DNA of 64,000 nt from positions 1 to 64,000 of the forward strand of contig NZ_JAMYWQ010000006.1 of the NCBI RefSeq assembly GCF_024160145.1, in the 5' to 3' direction. The DNA is from Serratia nevei. Lineage in GTDB: Bacteria; Pseudomonadota; Gammaproteobacteria; Enterobacterales; Enterobacteriaceae. The notes under the pieces were generated by a model. That model was given only the letters and a program-made list of their open reading frames with translations, did not search any database and was not told where the DNA came from. The number at the start of each line of letters is the position of its first letter. The stretch's first letter is position 1. This document shows positions 54,778 to 63,879 of the stretch, in pieces. A program made the position numbers and the translations under genes.

Positions 54778-54862
54778 GTGTGGGCAGGAGGGGTTGATTA
54801 AAGTTTTAGCGTCGTCGGTGAATTAATCATCGGCCGAAACCATCAACGTTTGGGAGGGTAAC

Positions 54863-55306
54863 GTGCTGAAAGAGTGGCTGACCGCCGATCATATACAGCT
54901 GTGCGAACGGGTGGAGGACTGGCGCCAGGCGGTAACGCTGAGCGCGCAGCCGCTGCTGCAAGACGGCGTGATCACGCCGAATTACCTGACGGCCATCTTT
55001 CATCAGCAGGAGAAGCTCGGCCCTTACTTTGTCCTGGCGCCGGGCATCGCCATGCCACACGCCCGGCCCGAAGAGGGTGCCAACGCGTTGGGATTATCGC
55101 TGTTGAAGATCCATCAGGGGGTGAATTTTCACTCCGCGGATAACGATCCGGTACAGGTGGTGGTGATGCTTTCGGCACCCGACGGCGACAGCCACATCGA
55201 ATTGATTTCGCAACTGGCTGAATTATTTTCAGACCATCAGGCCATGGAGGCGTTATTTCACGCCAAAGATAAACGGCAAATCGAGGATATTATCGCCCGC
55301 TACTAA
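54863..55306 (+). CDS. Ascorbate-type PTS EIIA subunit
   Basis: A 147-residue EIIA of the mannitol/fructose fold, closest by eye to UlaC. The phosphorylatable histidine is His66 in APGIAMPHARPEEG. It receives phosphate from HPr and passes it to the EIIB next door. Translation starts at GTG 54863 after GGGAGGG. It is first in an operon of five genes. The sugar is unknown. Confidence 0.87.
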   Translation: MLKEWLTADHIQLCERVEDWRQAVTLSAQPLLQDGVITPNYLTAIFHQQEKLGPYFVLAPGIAMPHARPEEGANALGLSLLKIHQGVNFHSADNDPVQVVVMLSAPDGDSHIELISQLAELFSDHQAMEALFHAKDKRQIEDIIARY

Positions 55307-55407
55307 CGCTTAATCACCAGGAACACTATTAACACTATTAATGCAAACAACGCCGGGAATATGACCGGCGGCGCTACCCTACACGCTAAATTCAACAGGT
55401 GGATATT
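55307..55407 (+). promoter_or_regulatory. Intercistronic element between EIIA and EIIB genes
   Basis: The 101-base gap contains a tandem 9-mer (AACACTATT twice, 55322-55339) and a hairpin CGCCGG/CCGGCG at 55351-55370 without a U-run. It is unusually long for this compact operon and may tune expression of the distal genes. Confidence 0.4.
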
Positions 55408-55689
55408 ATGAAAATCATGGCGATTTGCGGTTCCGGTCTCGGCAGCAGTTTTATGGTGGAAATGAACATTAAAAAGGTGCTGAAAAAGATGGGCGTGGAG
55501 GCCGAGGTCGAACACTCCGATCTGTCGTCCGCCACCCCCGGCGCCGCCGACGTGTTCGTGATGGCGAAAGACATCGCCGACAGCGCCAGCGTACCGGCCG
55601 AGCAGCTGGTGGTGATCAGCAACATCATCGACATTAATGAGCTGGAAGCCAAGCTGCGCGCTTACTTCGAAGCCCACTCAATCATCTGA
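55408..55689 (+). CDS. Ascorbate-type PTS EIIB subunit
   Basis: A 93-residue EIIB with the phosphocysteine Cys7 in the P-loop MAICGSGLGSSFMVE, like UlaB. The ATG at 55408 follows AGGTGG; an upstream in-frame GTG at 55399 is less likely. It transfers phosphate to the incoming sugar at EIIC. Confidence 0.9.
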   Translation: MKIMAICGSGLGSSFMVEMNIKKVLKKMGVEAEVEHSDLSSATPGAADVFVMAKDIADSASVPAEQLVVISNIIDINELEAKLRAYFEAHSII

Positions 55690-55712
55690 ATAAAACGATT
55701 GGCGAGGTGGAT

Positions 55713-57092
55713 ATGTTTATCCAGGAAACGCTTAAGTTTGTGGTGGATATATTAAAGGTGCCTTCGGTACTGGTCGGCCTTATTGCGCTGATCGGTTTGC
55801 TGGCGCAAAAAAAATCGTTTTCCGACGTGGTGAAAGGCACGGTAAAAACCATTCTCGGCTTTATCGTGTTGGGCGGCGGCGCCACGGTATTGGTCGGATC
55901 GCTCAATCCGCTGGGCGGCATGTTCGAACACGCGTTCAATATTCAGGGCATCATTCCGAATAATGAAGCCATTGTCTCCATCGCGCTGGAGAAATACGGC
56001 GCCTCCACCGCGCTGATCATGGCGTTCGGCATGGTGGCGAATATCGTGGTGGCACGTTTCACCCGGCTGAAATACATCTTCCTGACCGGCCACCACACCT
56101 TCTACATGGCCTGCATGATCGGCATCATCCTGACGGTGGCGGGCTTCGAGGGGGTGCAGCTGGTGTTTACCGGCGCGCTGACCCTGGGGCTGGTGATGGC
56201 GTTCTTCCCGGCGATCGCCCAGCGCTATATGCGCCGCATCACCGGCAATGACGATATCGCCTTCGGCCACTTCGGCACCCTGGGCTACGTGCTGTCCGGC
56301 TGGATCGGCTCGAAGGTGGGCAAAAGTTCGCGCTCGACCGAGGAGATGAACCTGCCGAAAAACCTCAGCTTCCTGCGCGACAGCTCCATTTCGATCTCGA
56401 TGACCATGATCGTCATCTACCTGATCCTGGCGATCTGCGCCGGGCGGGCCTATGTGGAAAGCGAGCTCAGCGGCGGCCAGAACTACCTGGTGTATTCGAT
56501 CATTCAGGCCATCACCTTCGCCGCCGGGGTGTTCATCATCCTGCAGGGCGTGCGTTTGATTCTGGCGGAAATCGTGCCGGCATTCACCGGCTTCTCGGAA
56601 AAGCTGGTGCCGAATGCGCGGCCGGCGCTGGATTGCCCGGTGGTCTATCCCTATGCCCCCAACGCGGTGCTGATCGGCTTCCTGTTCAGCTTCCTTGGCG
56701 GATTGGCCGGGCTGTTCCTGCTGGGGCAGCTGAAGATGGTGCTGATCCTGCCCGGCGTGGTGCCGCACTTCTTCACCGGCGCTACCGCCGGGGTGTTCGG
56801 CAACGCCACCGGCGGGCGGCGCGGCGCGATGCTGGGCGCTTTCGCCAACGGGTTGCTGATCACCTTCCTGCCGGTATTGCTGCTACCGGTGCTGGGGGCG
56901 CTTGGCTTTGCCAACACCACTTTCTCCGACGCCGACTTCGGCGTGGTCGGCATCCTGCTGGGCAATATGGCGCGCTTTATGTCGAAAGAGATGATCATGC
57001 TGGCGATCGTCGCCGTGTTTGCGCTGTTGGTGGCGCATAACTTCCTGGGAAAACGCAAAGGCGCGCCGGCCGCTGACCGCGTCGAGAAATAA
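55713..57092 (+). CDS. Ascorbate-type PTS EIIC permease (UlaA-like)
   Basis: A 459-residue membrane transporter of the UlaA (SgaT) family with about eleven hydrophobic segments. Recognisable stretches are FIVLGGGATVLVGSLNPLG, FLTGHHTFYMACM, GNDDIAFGHFGTLGY and PGVVPHFFTGATAGVFGNA. The ATG at 55713 is well spaced from GAGG; a GTG at 55707 is not. The substrate is probably a sugar or sugar acid other than ascorbate, since no ula lactonase or decarboxylase genes are present. Confidence 0.9.
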   Translation: MFIQETLKFVVDILKVPSVLVGLIALIGLLAQKKSFSDVVKGTVKTILGFIVLGGGATVLVGSLNPLGGMFEHAFNIQGIIPNNEAIVSIALEKYGASTALIMAFGMVANIVVARFTRLKYIFLTGHHTFYMACMIGIILTVAGFEGVQLVFTGALTLGLVMAFFPAIAQRYMRRITGNDDIAFGHFGTLGYVLSGWIGSKVGKSSRSTEEMNLPKNLSFLRDSSISISMTMIVIYLILAICAGRAYVESELSGGQNYLVYSIIQAITFAAGVFIILQGVRLILAEIVPAFTGFSEKLVPNARPALDCPVVYPYAPNAVLIGFLFSFLGGLAGLFLLGQLKMVLILPGVVPHFFTGATAGVFGNATGGRRGAMLGAFANGLLITFLPVLLLPVLGALGFANTTFSDADFGVVGILLGNMARFMSKEMIMLAIVAVFALLVAHNFLGKRKGAPAADRVEK

Positions 57093-57105
57093 CGAGGGCA
57101 GACTG

Positions 57106-57957
57106 ATGAACGACACAACGAGCAAGACGGAAATTGAAGAGCTGCATACCCTGGCGCGGGCGATCCGCCTGGAAACGCTGAAAGCGCTGACCGGGCTGGG
57201 TTTTGGCCACTACGGCGGCTGCATGTCGGTGGTGGAGACGCTGGCGGTGCTGTACGGCAGCGTGATGCGCCTGGATCCGGCGGATCCGGACTGGCCGGAG
57301 CGCGATGACTTTGTGCTGTCGAAAGGCCATGCCGGCCCGGCGCTGTACAGCACGCTGGCGATCAAGGGTTACTTCCCGCTGGCGGAGCTGAAGACCCTCA
57401 ACCAGAACGGCACGCGTCTGCCGAGCCACCCGGACCGGCTGCGCACGCGCGGCGTGGACGCCACCACCGGTTCGCTGGGGCAGGGCGTGTCGATCGCCGC
57501 CGGCATGGCGTTATCCCATCGGCTGGCAGGGCGCCGCAATCGGGTGTTCAGCATCCTCGGTGATGGGGAACTGAACGAAGGGCAGTGCTGGGAGGCGTTC
57601 CAGTTTATCGCCCACCACAATCTGAACAACCTGACGCTGTTCATCGATTACAACAAGCAACAGCTGGACGGCGCGCTGGACGAGGTGATCCAACCCTTCG
57701 ATCTGGCCGCCAAGTTCCGTGCCTTCGGCTTTGAGGTGCAGACCATCAAGGGCGACGACATCGCGGCGCTGCTGGCGGCGGTGGCGCCGGCGCGCGGCGG
57801 CGAACAGCGGCCGCTGGCGATCGTGCTCGACAGCATTAAGGGGCAGGGCGTGGCCTATCTGGAAAACCTGTCGAACTCGCACCACCTGCGCCTGACGCCG
57901 GACGTCCAGCAGGAGATCGAAAAAGCCATCGCCGAACTGGAGGCCGCCCATGTTTAA
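57106..57957 (+). CDS. Split transketolase, N-terminal (TPP-binding) subunit
   Basis: A 283-residue protein equivalent to the pyrophosphate-binding domain of transketolase. It contains SKGHAGPALY, DATTGSLGQG and the thiamine diphosphate motif starting GDGELNEGQCWEAFQ and ending in FIDYNKQQ. The ATG at 57106 follows GAGGGCAGACTG. It needs the next gene product to form an active site, and the two frames overlap by 8 bases. Confidence 0.9.
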   Translation: MNDTTSKTEIEELHTLARAIRLETLKALTGLGFGHYGGCMSVVETLAVLYGSVMRLDPADPDWPERDDFVLSKGHAGPALYSTLAIKGYFPLAELKTLNQNGTRLPSHPDRLRTRGVDATTGSLGQGVSIAAGMALSHRLAGRRNRVFSILGDGELNEGQCWEAFQFIAHHNLNNLTLFIDYNKQQLDGALDEVIQPFDLAAKFRAFGFEVQTIKGDDIAALLAAVAPARGGEQRPLAIVLDSIKGQGVAYLENLSNSHHLRLTPDVQQEIEKAIAELEAAHV

Positions 57958-58909
57958 CGTAGTGACGCAGTTGGAAAACGACGCCGTCGAAATGCGCAAA
58001 GTCTACGCTGGCGCGGTGCGTCGGCAGATTGAGGCGGGCGCGCCGATCATCGCGCTGGAGGCGGATCTGATGAGCTCGATGGCGATGGACGGCGTGCACA
58101 AGGATCATCCGCAGCACGTGATCAACTGCGGCATCATGGAGGCCAACGTGATCGGCGTCGCCGCCGGGCTGTCGCTCACCGGTCGGGTGCCGTTCGTGCA
58201 CACCTTTACCGCCTTCGCCAGCCGCCGCTGTTTCGATCAGCTGTTCATGTCGCTGGATTACCAGCGCAACAACGTCAAGGTGATCGCCTCTGACGCCGGG
58301 GTGAGCGCCTGCCACAACGGCGGCACCCATATGTCGTTCGAGGACATGGGCATCGTGCGCGGGCTGGCGCATTCGGTGGTGCTGGAGGTGACCGACGCCA
58401 CCATGTTCGCCGACATTCTGCGCCAGCTTATGGAGTTGCGCGGCTTCTACTGGGTGCGCACCATTCGCAAGCAGGCGACGCGCATCTATCAGGAGGGCTC
58501 GCGCTTTACCATCGGCAAGGGCAATCTGCTGCGCGACGGCGACGACATCACGCTGATCGCCAACGGCATCATGGTGGCGGAGGCGCTGAAGGCGGCGCAG
58601 ATGCTGGCGCAGCAGGGCGTCAGCGCGGCGGTGATCGATATGTTCACCCTCAAGCCTATCGACCGTGAACTGATCAACACCTACGCGGCCAAGACCGGGC
58701 GCATCGTCACCTGTGAAAACCACAGCATTCATAACGGGCTGGGATCGGCGGTGGCGGAGGTGCTGGCGGAAGAGTGCCCGACGCCGATGCGGCGCGTGGG
58801 GGTGAAGGAGCGTTACGGCCAGGTGGGCACCCAGGCATTTTTACAGCAGGAGTACGGCCTGACCGCCGAGCATATTCTGGAGGCCGCCGGGCAGTTGTTG
58901 GCGCGTTAG
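57950..58909 (+). CDS. Split transketolase, C-terminal subunit
   Basis: A 319-residue protein equivalent to the pyrimidine-binding and C-terminal domains of transketolase. The glutamate that activates the thiazolium is in CGIMEANVIGVAAGLSL, followed by FVHTFTAFASRRCFDQL. GRIVTCENHSIHNGLGSAVAEVL marks the C-terminal domain. Two-subunit transketolases include the apulose-4-phosphate enzyme AptAB and archaeal forms. Here the expected donor is the sugar phosphate released by the PTS. Confidence 0.9.
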   Translation: MFNVVTQLENDAVEMRKVYAGAVRRQIEAGAPIIALEADLMSSMAMDGVHKDHPQHVINCGIMEANVIGVAAGLSLTGRVPFVHTFTAFASRRCFDQLFMSLDYQRNNVKVIASDAGVSACHNGGTHMSFEDMGIVRGLAHSVVLEVTDATMFADILRQLMELRGFYWVRTIRKQATRIYQEGSRFTIGKGNLLRDGDDITLIANGIMVAEALKAAQMLAQQGVSAAVIDMFTLKPIDRELINTYAAKTGRIVTCENHSIHNGLGSAVAEVLAEECPTPMRRVGVKERYGQVGTQAFLQQEYGLTAEHILEAAGQLLAR

Positions 58910-58922
58910 AGGAAGTAAAAAG

Positions 58923-58953
58923 AAAAACGCCGGTCAATGACCGGCGTTTTTTT
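58923..58953. terminator. Bidirectional terminator between the transketolase operon and pta
   Basis: AAAAACGCCGGTCA pairs with TGACCGGCGTTTTT with almost no loop beyond AT, followed by T on the plus strand and preceded by A (T on the minus strand). It ends transcription from both convergent operons. Confidence 0.9.
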
Positions 58954-58973
58954 ATCACCTAACCCGAAGGGTA

Positions 58974-61133
58974 TCAGGCCTTGGCGGCGGCAGCGTCAGC
59001 CTGGGAAGACTGGATCGCCGTCAGCGCAACGGTGTAGACGATATCGTCAACCAGTGCGCCGCGCGACAGGTCGTTGACCGGCTTGCGCATGCCTTGCAGC
59101 ATCGGCCCGATGGAGACCAGGTCAGCGGAACGCTGTACCGCTTTGTAGGTGGTGTTGCCGGTGTTCAGATCCGGGAAGATGAACACGGTCGCCTGGCCGG
59201 CTACCGGTGAGTTCGGCGCCTTGGACTTGGCAACGTCGGCCATGATGGCGGCGTCGTACTGCAGCGGGCCGTCGATGATCAGGTCCGGACGTTTTTCCTG
59301 CGCCAGGCGGGTTGCTTCGCGCACTTTCTCGACGTCGCTGCCCGCACCGGAGTTGCCGGTGGAGTAGGAGATCATCGCTACGCGCGGCTCAATGCCGAAG
59401 GCCGCGGCGGAATCCGCAGACTGGATCGCGATTTCAGACAGCTGCTCGGCGGTCGGATCCGGGTTGATCGCGCAGTCGCCGTAGACCAGTACCTGGTCAG
59501 GCAGCAGCATGAAGAACACGGAGGACACCAGCGAGCTGCCCGGTGCGGTTTTGATCAGCTGCAACGGCGGACGGATGGTGTTGGCGGTGGTGTGAACCGC
59601 GCCGGAGACCAGACCGTCGACTTCGCCTTGTTCCAGCATCAGGGTGCCGAGCACCACGTTGTCTTCCAGCTGCTCGCGCGCGACCACTTCGGTCATGCCC
59701 TTGCTCTTGCGCAGCTCAACCAGACGCGGCACGTAGTTTTCACGCACGGCGACCGGATCGACGATGTCGATGCCTTTGCCCAGCTCAACGCCTTGCGCTG
59801 CCGCGACGCGCTGGATCTCGTCCGGGTTGCCGAGCAGCACGCATTCCGCGATGCCGCGTTCGGCGCAGATGGCCGCCGCTTTCACGGTGCGCGGCTCGTC
59901 GCCTTCCGGCAGCACGATGCGTTTGCCGGCTTTACGCGCCAGCTCGGTCAGCTCGTAACGGAACGCCGGTGGAGACAGGCGGCGCGAACGCTCGGAGGTG
60001 GCGGTCAGCGAATCGATCCACTCGGCGTTGATGTGGCTGGCCACGTAGTTCTGCACTTTCTCGATGCGCTGGTGGTCGTCCGCCGGCACTTCGAGGTTGA
60101 AGCTCTGCAGGCTCAGCGAGGTCTGCCAGGTGTTGGTGTCGACCATAAACACCGGCAGGCCGGTCTGGAAGGCGCGTTCGCACAGCTTCTTGATCGGCTC
60201 GTCGATGGCGTAGCCGCCGGTCAGCAAAATGGCGCCGATTTCCACGCCGTTCATCGCCGCCAGGCAGGCGGAGACCAGCACGTCAGGACGGTCTGCGGAG
60301 GTCACCAGCAGAGAGCCTGGGCGGAAGTGTTCCAGCATGTGCGGGATGCTGCGCGCACAGAAGGTCACGGACTTCACGCGGCGGGTCATGATGTCGCCTT
60401 CGTTGACCACGCGGGCCTTCAGGTGGCGAGCCATGTCGATGGCGCGGGTGGCGATCAGATCGAAGCTCCACGGCACGCAGCCCAGAACCGGCAGCGGGCT
60501 GTTGGCGAACAGCTGCGCAGGATCGACGTGGGCGATGCTGGCTTTGGTGGAGTCGTCGAAGATTTCGGACAGGTCAGGACGGGTGCGGCCCTGATCGTCG
60601 ACCGGTGCGTTCAGCTTGTTGATGATCACGCCGGTGATGTTTTTGTTCTTGCTGCCGCCGAAGCTGGTGCGCGCCAGTTCGATGCGCTCTTTCAGCTGAG
60701 CCGGGGAGTCGTTGCCCAGCGCCAGCACGAAGACGATCTCGGCGTTCAGGGTTTTGGCGATCTCGTAGTTCAGCGCGCTGGCGAACTGGTGCTTGCGGGT
60801 CGGCACCAGGCCTTCGATCAGCACCACTTCCGCGTCTTTGGTGTTCTCGTGGTAGCGCGCCACGATCTCTTCCATCAGCACGTCTTGCTGGTTGGAGCTC
60901 AGCAGGCCCTCAACGTAGTCCATGCGCAGCGGTTCGGCCGCCGGGATGGTGGAGTTGCTGCGGATGATGGTGGTGGTCTGGTCGAGTGCGTTGTCGCCGG
61001 TGCGCGGTTGAGCGATAGGTTTGAACACGCTCAGACGAACGCCTTTTCGCTCCATGGAGCGGATGACACCCAGGCTGACGCTGGTCAGGCCGACGCTGGT
61101 GCCGGTGGGGATCAACATAATAGTACGTGACAC
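58974..61133 (-). CDS. pta: Phosphate acetyltransferase Pta
   Basis: Pta interconverts acetyl-CoA and acetyl phosphate. The 719-residue long-form enzyme has an N-terminal P-loop-like domain ([20 protein letters not shown]), a central DRTGG-type domain and the C-terminal catalytic domain (about residues 390-710: [66 protein letters not shown]). Translation begins at GTG 61133. It follows ackA after a 74-base gap with a hairpin. Confidence 0.97.
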   Translation of the reverse strand: MSRTIMLIPTGTSVGLTSVSLGVIRSMERKGVRLSVFKPIAQPRTGDNALDQTTTIIRSNSTIPAAEPLRMDYVEGLLSSNQQDVLMEEIVARYHENTKDAEVVLIEGLVPTRKHQFASALNYEIAKTLNAEIVFVLALGNDSPAQLKERIELARTSFGGSKNKNITGVIINKLNAPVDDQGRTRPDLSEIFDDSTKASIAHVDPAQLFANSPLPVLGCVPWSFDLIATRAIDMARHLKARVVNEGDIMTRRVKSVTFCARSIPHMLEHFRPGSLLVTSADRPDVLVSACLAAMNGVEIGAILLTGGYAIDEPIKKLCERAFQTGLPVFMVDTNTWQTSLSLQSFNLEVPADDHQRIEKVQNYVASHINAEWIDSLTATSERSRRLSPPAFRYELTELARKAGKRIVLPEGDEPRTVKAAAICAERGIAECVLLGNPDEIQRVAAAQGVELGKGIDIVDPVAVRENYVPRLVELRKSKGMTEVVAREQLEDNVVLGTLMLEQGEVDGLVSGAVHTTANTIRPPLQLIKTAPGSSLVSSVFFMLLPDQVLVYGDCAINPDPTAEQLSEIAIQSADSAAAFGIEPRVAMISYSTGNSGAGSDVEKVREATRLAQEKRPDLIIDGPLQYDAAIMADVAKSKAPNSPVAGQATVFIFPDLNTGNTTYKAVQRSADLVSIGPMLQGMRKPVNDLSRGALVDDIVYTVALTAIQSSQADAAAAKA

Positions 61134-61170
61134 AGAATAGTCCTCTTCACGATTAACATGAGGCTAAAAC

Positions 61171-61198
61171 AACACCGTCAGCCTGAGCTGACGGTGTT
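61171..61198 (-). terminator. Hairpin between ackA and pta
   Basis: AACACCGTCAGC pairs perfectly with GCTGACGGTGTT around a 4-base loop. On the minus strand it is followed by GTTTTAG, a weak U-run, so partial termination could make ackA more abundant than pta. Confidence 0.6.
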
Positions 61199-61207
61199 TT
61201 GCGAGCA

Positions 61208-62410
61208 TTACGCGGTCAGGCGGGATGCGTCCTGCGCGATGACCAACTCTTCGTTGGTCGGGATCACCAGCGCCAGGCGGCTGCCGTCTTTGGTGATGGC
61301 GCCGGATTTGCCGAAGCGAGCGGCCATATTGCGGTCGTGGTCGATTTCGAAGCCCAGCAGGCCCAGTTTGTTCAGGGTCAGCTCACGCACCATGCCGGCG
61401 TTCTCGCCGATGCCGCCGGTGAAGATCACCGCGTCCAGACGGCCTTCCATCAGGGCGCTGTATGCACCGACGTATTTGGCCAGGCGGTGGCAGAACACGT
61501 CCATGGCGCGTTTGGCGTCGGCTTTGCTGTCGTAGTTGTCTTCAACGTAACGGCAGTCGCTGGTGACTTCGGTCAGGCCCAGCAGGCCGGATTCTTTGGT
61601 CAGCATCTTGTTGATCTGGTCAACGCTCATGCCCAGAGAATCGTGCAGGTGGAAGATGATGGCCGGATCGATGTCACCGCTGCGGGTGCCCATCACCAGG
61701 CCTTCCAGCGGGGTCAGACCCATGGAGGTGTCAACGCACTGGCCGTTGCGCACTGCGGTAACGGAACCGCCGTTGCCCAGGTGGCAGGTGATCACGTTCA
61801 CTTCTTCCACCGGCTTGTTCAGCATCTTCGCGGCTTCCTGAGTCACGTAGAAGTGGCTGGTGCCGTGCGCGCCGTAGCGGCGAACGCCGTGGTCGCGGTA
61901 CAGGCTGTACGGCAGGGCGTACAGGTAAGATTCTTCCGGCATGGTCTGGTGGAACGCGGTGTCGAATACGGCAACGTTCTTGTCAGCCAGGTGAGGGAAG
62001 GATTTCAGCGCTTCCGCGATGCCGATCAGGTGAGCCGGGTTGTGCAGTGGTGCAAACGGCACGGAATCTTTGATACCCTGCAGAACGTCGTCGTTGATCA
62101 CGGCGGAAGCGGTAAACTTCTCGCCGCCGTGCACGATGCGGTGGCCGATAGCGGTCAGCTGCGCGGAAAGCTCTGGTTTTTGTGCCAGAATAGTATTAAC
62201 AATGTAGTTCAGCGCTTCGCTGTGTGCCGCGCCGGCCCCCAGGGCAGCTTCGTGTTTGGCGCCGTCCATTTTCCACTTGATGCGAGCTTCAGGCAGGTGG
62301 AAACACTCGGCCAAACCGGAGAGGAATTCGTCGCCGTTAACGGCATCGATGATGGCGAATTTCAGAGAAGAACTGCCGCAGTTAAGAACCAGTACTAGCT
62401 TACTCGACAT
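61208..62410 (-). CDS. ackA: Acetate kinase AckA
   Basis: AckA makes ATP and acetate from acetyl phosphate. The 400-residue ASKHA enzyme starts [20 protein letters not shown] and contains [53 protein letters not shown] and [14 protein letters not shown]. It is the first gene of ackA-pta, with a long upstream region shared with yfbV. Confidence 0.98.
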   Translation of the reverse strand: MSSKLVLVLNCGSSSLKFAIIDAVNGDEFLSGLAECFHLPEARIKWKMDGAKHEAALGAGAAHSEALNYIVNTILAQKPELSAQLTAIGHRIVHGGEKFTASAVINDDVLQGIKDSVPFAPLHNPAHLIGIAEALKSFPHLADKNVAVFDTAFHQTMPEESYLYALPYSLYRDHGVRRYGAHGTSHFYVTQEAAKMLNKPVEEVNVITCHLGNGGSVTAVRNGQCVDTSMGLTPLEGLVMGTRSGDIDPAIIFHLHDSLGMSVDQINKMLTKESGLLGLTEVTSDCRYVEDNYDSKADAKRAMDVFCHRLAKYVGAYSALMEGRLDAVIFTGGIGENAGMVRELTLNKLGLLGFEIDHDRNMAARFGKSGAITKDGSRLALVIPTNEELVIAQDASRLTA

Positions 62411-62769
62411 GGAAGTACCTACTTAAATAGTCGTGTTGTTAAAAGAAAATCGAAAACACGTGGTGAATTAATCGTCAATCAGACAACAAGCGTAGCGCAT
62501 AGTGCCGATGACATTTATGATTAACATCATGTGAAGTGCACAAATCACAGGATGATGGAAAAACCGATGATTTCTCTGCGGTTTAAATAATCTTGATTTT
62601 TATAGGGCTAAAAGTTGACAAAAATTACGTCATCTTCTACCGGCCACAAGGCCGGCTTAGGATACCGATAGCCCAGCGCAAACACAAAATAAATTTAAAG
62701 CTTCAAATTTTTTAGTATTGTGTGCTGACAGCACGCTTTTAGTCTCATTACGTGAAGTTGAGGTACGCG
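62411..62769. other. Divergent ackA/yfbV intergenic region
   Basis: These 359 AT-rich bases hold the ackA and yfbV promoters. I can point to a CCGGCC/GGCCGG hairpin at 62640-62655, an inverted repeat GTGCT/AGCAC near 62722-62735, TTGACA at 62615-62620 on the plus strand, and the 12-mer GGTGAATTAATC at 62462 that recurs elsewhere. I see no gene. Confidence 0.6.
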
Positions 62770-63225
62770 ATGACGAGCAAACCGTCCGGTTCCGTAAGCT
62801 GGTTTCAGGTCTTCCAGCGCGGGCAGCATTATATGAAAACCTGGCCGTCAGACAAACGTCTGGCACCGGTCTTTCCGGAGAACCGCGTTGCGCGTGCCAC
62901 CCGTTTCGCTATCCGCTTCATGCCGCCGTTGGCGATTTTCACGCTGACCTGGCAGATCGCGCTTGGCGGCCAGCTCGGCCCGGCGATCGCCACCGCGCTG
63001 TTCGCCTGCAGCCTGCCGATGCAGGGGCTGTGGTGGCTGGGGCGCCGTTCGGTCACGCCGCTGCCGCCGACGCTGCTGCAATGGTTCCATGAGGTGCGCA
63101 ACAAGCTGACGGAGGCCGGGCAGGCGGTGGCGCCGCTCGAAGGCACGCCGACCTATCAGACGTTGGCCGATTTGCTCAAGCGCGCTTTCAAGCAGCTGGA
63201 CAAAACCTTCCTCGACGATCTGTAA
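62770..63225 (+). CDS. yfbV: UPF0208 membrane protein YfbV
   Basis: A 151-residue inner-membrane protein with two hydrophobic segments (about residues 46-65 and 70-90: [37 protein letters not shown]). E. coli YfbV affects organisation of the terminus region of the chromosome. The ATG at 62770, after GAGG, gives the E. coli length; the frame opens at 62752. The C-terminus [16 protein letters not shown] is fully conserved. Confidence 0.95.
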   Translation: MTSKPSGSVSWFQVFQRGQHYMKTWPSDKRLAPVFPENRVARATRFAIRFMPPLAIFTLTWQIALGGQLGPAIATALFACSLPMQGLWWLGRRSVTPLPPTLLQWFHEVRNKLTEAGQAVAPLEGTPTYQTLADLLKRAFKQLDKTFLDDL

Positions 63226-63231
63226 CTGAAA

Positions 63232-63254
63232 AAAGGCCGCGTTGTGCGGCCTTT
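63232..63254 (+). terminator. Terminator of yfbV
   Basis: AAAGGCCGC pairs with GCGGCCTTT around GTTGT, with TTTCTC following, 7 bases after the yfbV stop. Confidence 0.8.
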
Positions 63255-63367
63255 CTCGTCTAAACGCCAATAACCCCGGTTTAAATCAAAGAACGGTCGA
63301 GTTGTGATTTCCTGCGTTCTTGCGCTGTGCGATGCTCCCGCCATCACACAGAAATGAGGAAATCCTG

Positions 63368-63862
63368 ATGGAAATGACCAACGCCCAGCGGCTGATCCTG
63401 TCGAACCAGTACAAGATGATGACCCTGCTCGATCCGGACAACGGCGACCGCTATCGCCGGTTGCAAACCATTGTCGAACGCGGCTTCGGTTTGCAAATGC
63501 GCGAACTGGATCGCGACTTCGGCGAACTGAGCGAAGAGGTGTGCCGCACCATCATCAACGTGATGGAGATGCACCATGCGCTGCAGGTTTCCTGGGGCAA
63601 CCTGAAAGAGAAGCAGGATCTGGACGAGCGCCGCCTGGCGTTTCTCGGCTTCGATGCCGCCACCGAGGCGCGCTACCTGAGCTACGTGCGTTTCCTGGTC
63701 AGCACCGAGGGGCGCTATACTCACTTCGATTCCGGCAGCCACGGTTTCAACGCCCAGACCAAAATGTGGGAAAAATACCAGCGTATGCTGGCGATCTGGC
63801 TGGCCTGCCCACGTCAGTATCACCTGAGCGCCGTTGAGATAGCGCAAATCATCAATGCTTGA
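63368..63862 (+). CDS. yfbU: UPF0304 family protein YfbU
   Basis: A 164-residue cytoplasmic helical protein of unknown function. Overproduction of the E. coli homologue is linked to MazF-dependent death. It starts [20 protein letters not shown], after AGGAAATCCTG. Charged helices ([20 protein letters not shown]) dominate. It precedes hxpA as in E. coli. Confidence 0.95.
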   Translation: MEMTNAQRLILSNQYKMMTLLDPDNGDRYRRLQTIVERGFGLQMRELDRDFGELSEEVCRTIINVMEMHHALQVSWGNLKEKQDLDERRLAFLGFDAATEARYLSYVRFLVSTEGRYTHFDSGSHGFNAQTKMWEKYQRMLAIWLACPRQYHLSAVEIAQIINA

Positions 63863-63879
63863 TTAAAAAGAGGTTTTCT

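Larger units (their letters stand above)
54553..54862. other. Divergent LacI/PTS promoter region
   Basis: These 310 bases contain the regulatory elements listed separately (operators at 54712 and 54748, a CRP-like site at 54762) and no gene. A GATTAA/TTAATC inverted repeat spans 54796-54828. The GGGAGGG before 54863 is the ribosome binding site of the IIA gene. Confidence 0.75.

Noticed and set aside
59592-61130. A 512-codon frame antisense to pta
   Set aside because: It is a shadow of pta. The pta frame carries all catalytic motifs and the antisense product none.
61199-62398. A 399-codon frame antisense to ackA
   Set aside because: It is a shadow of ackA, almost exactly co-extensive with it.
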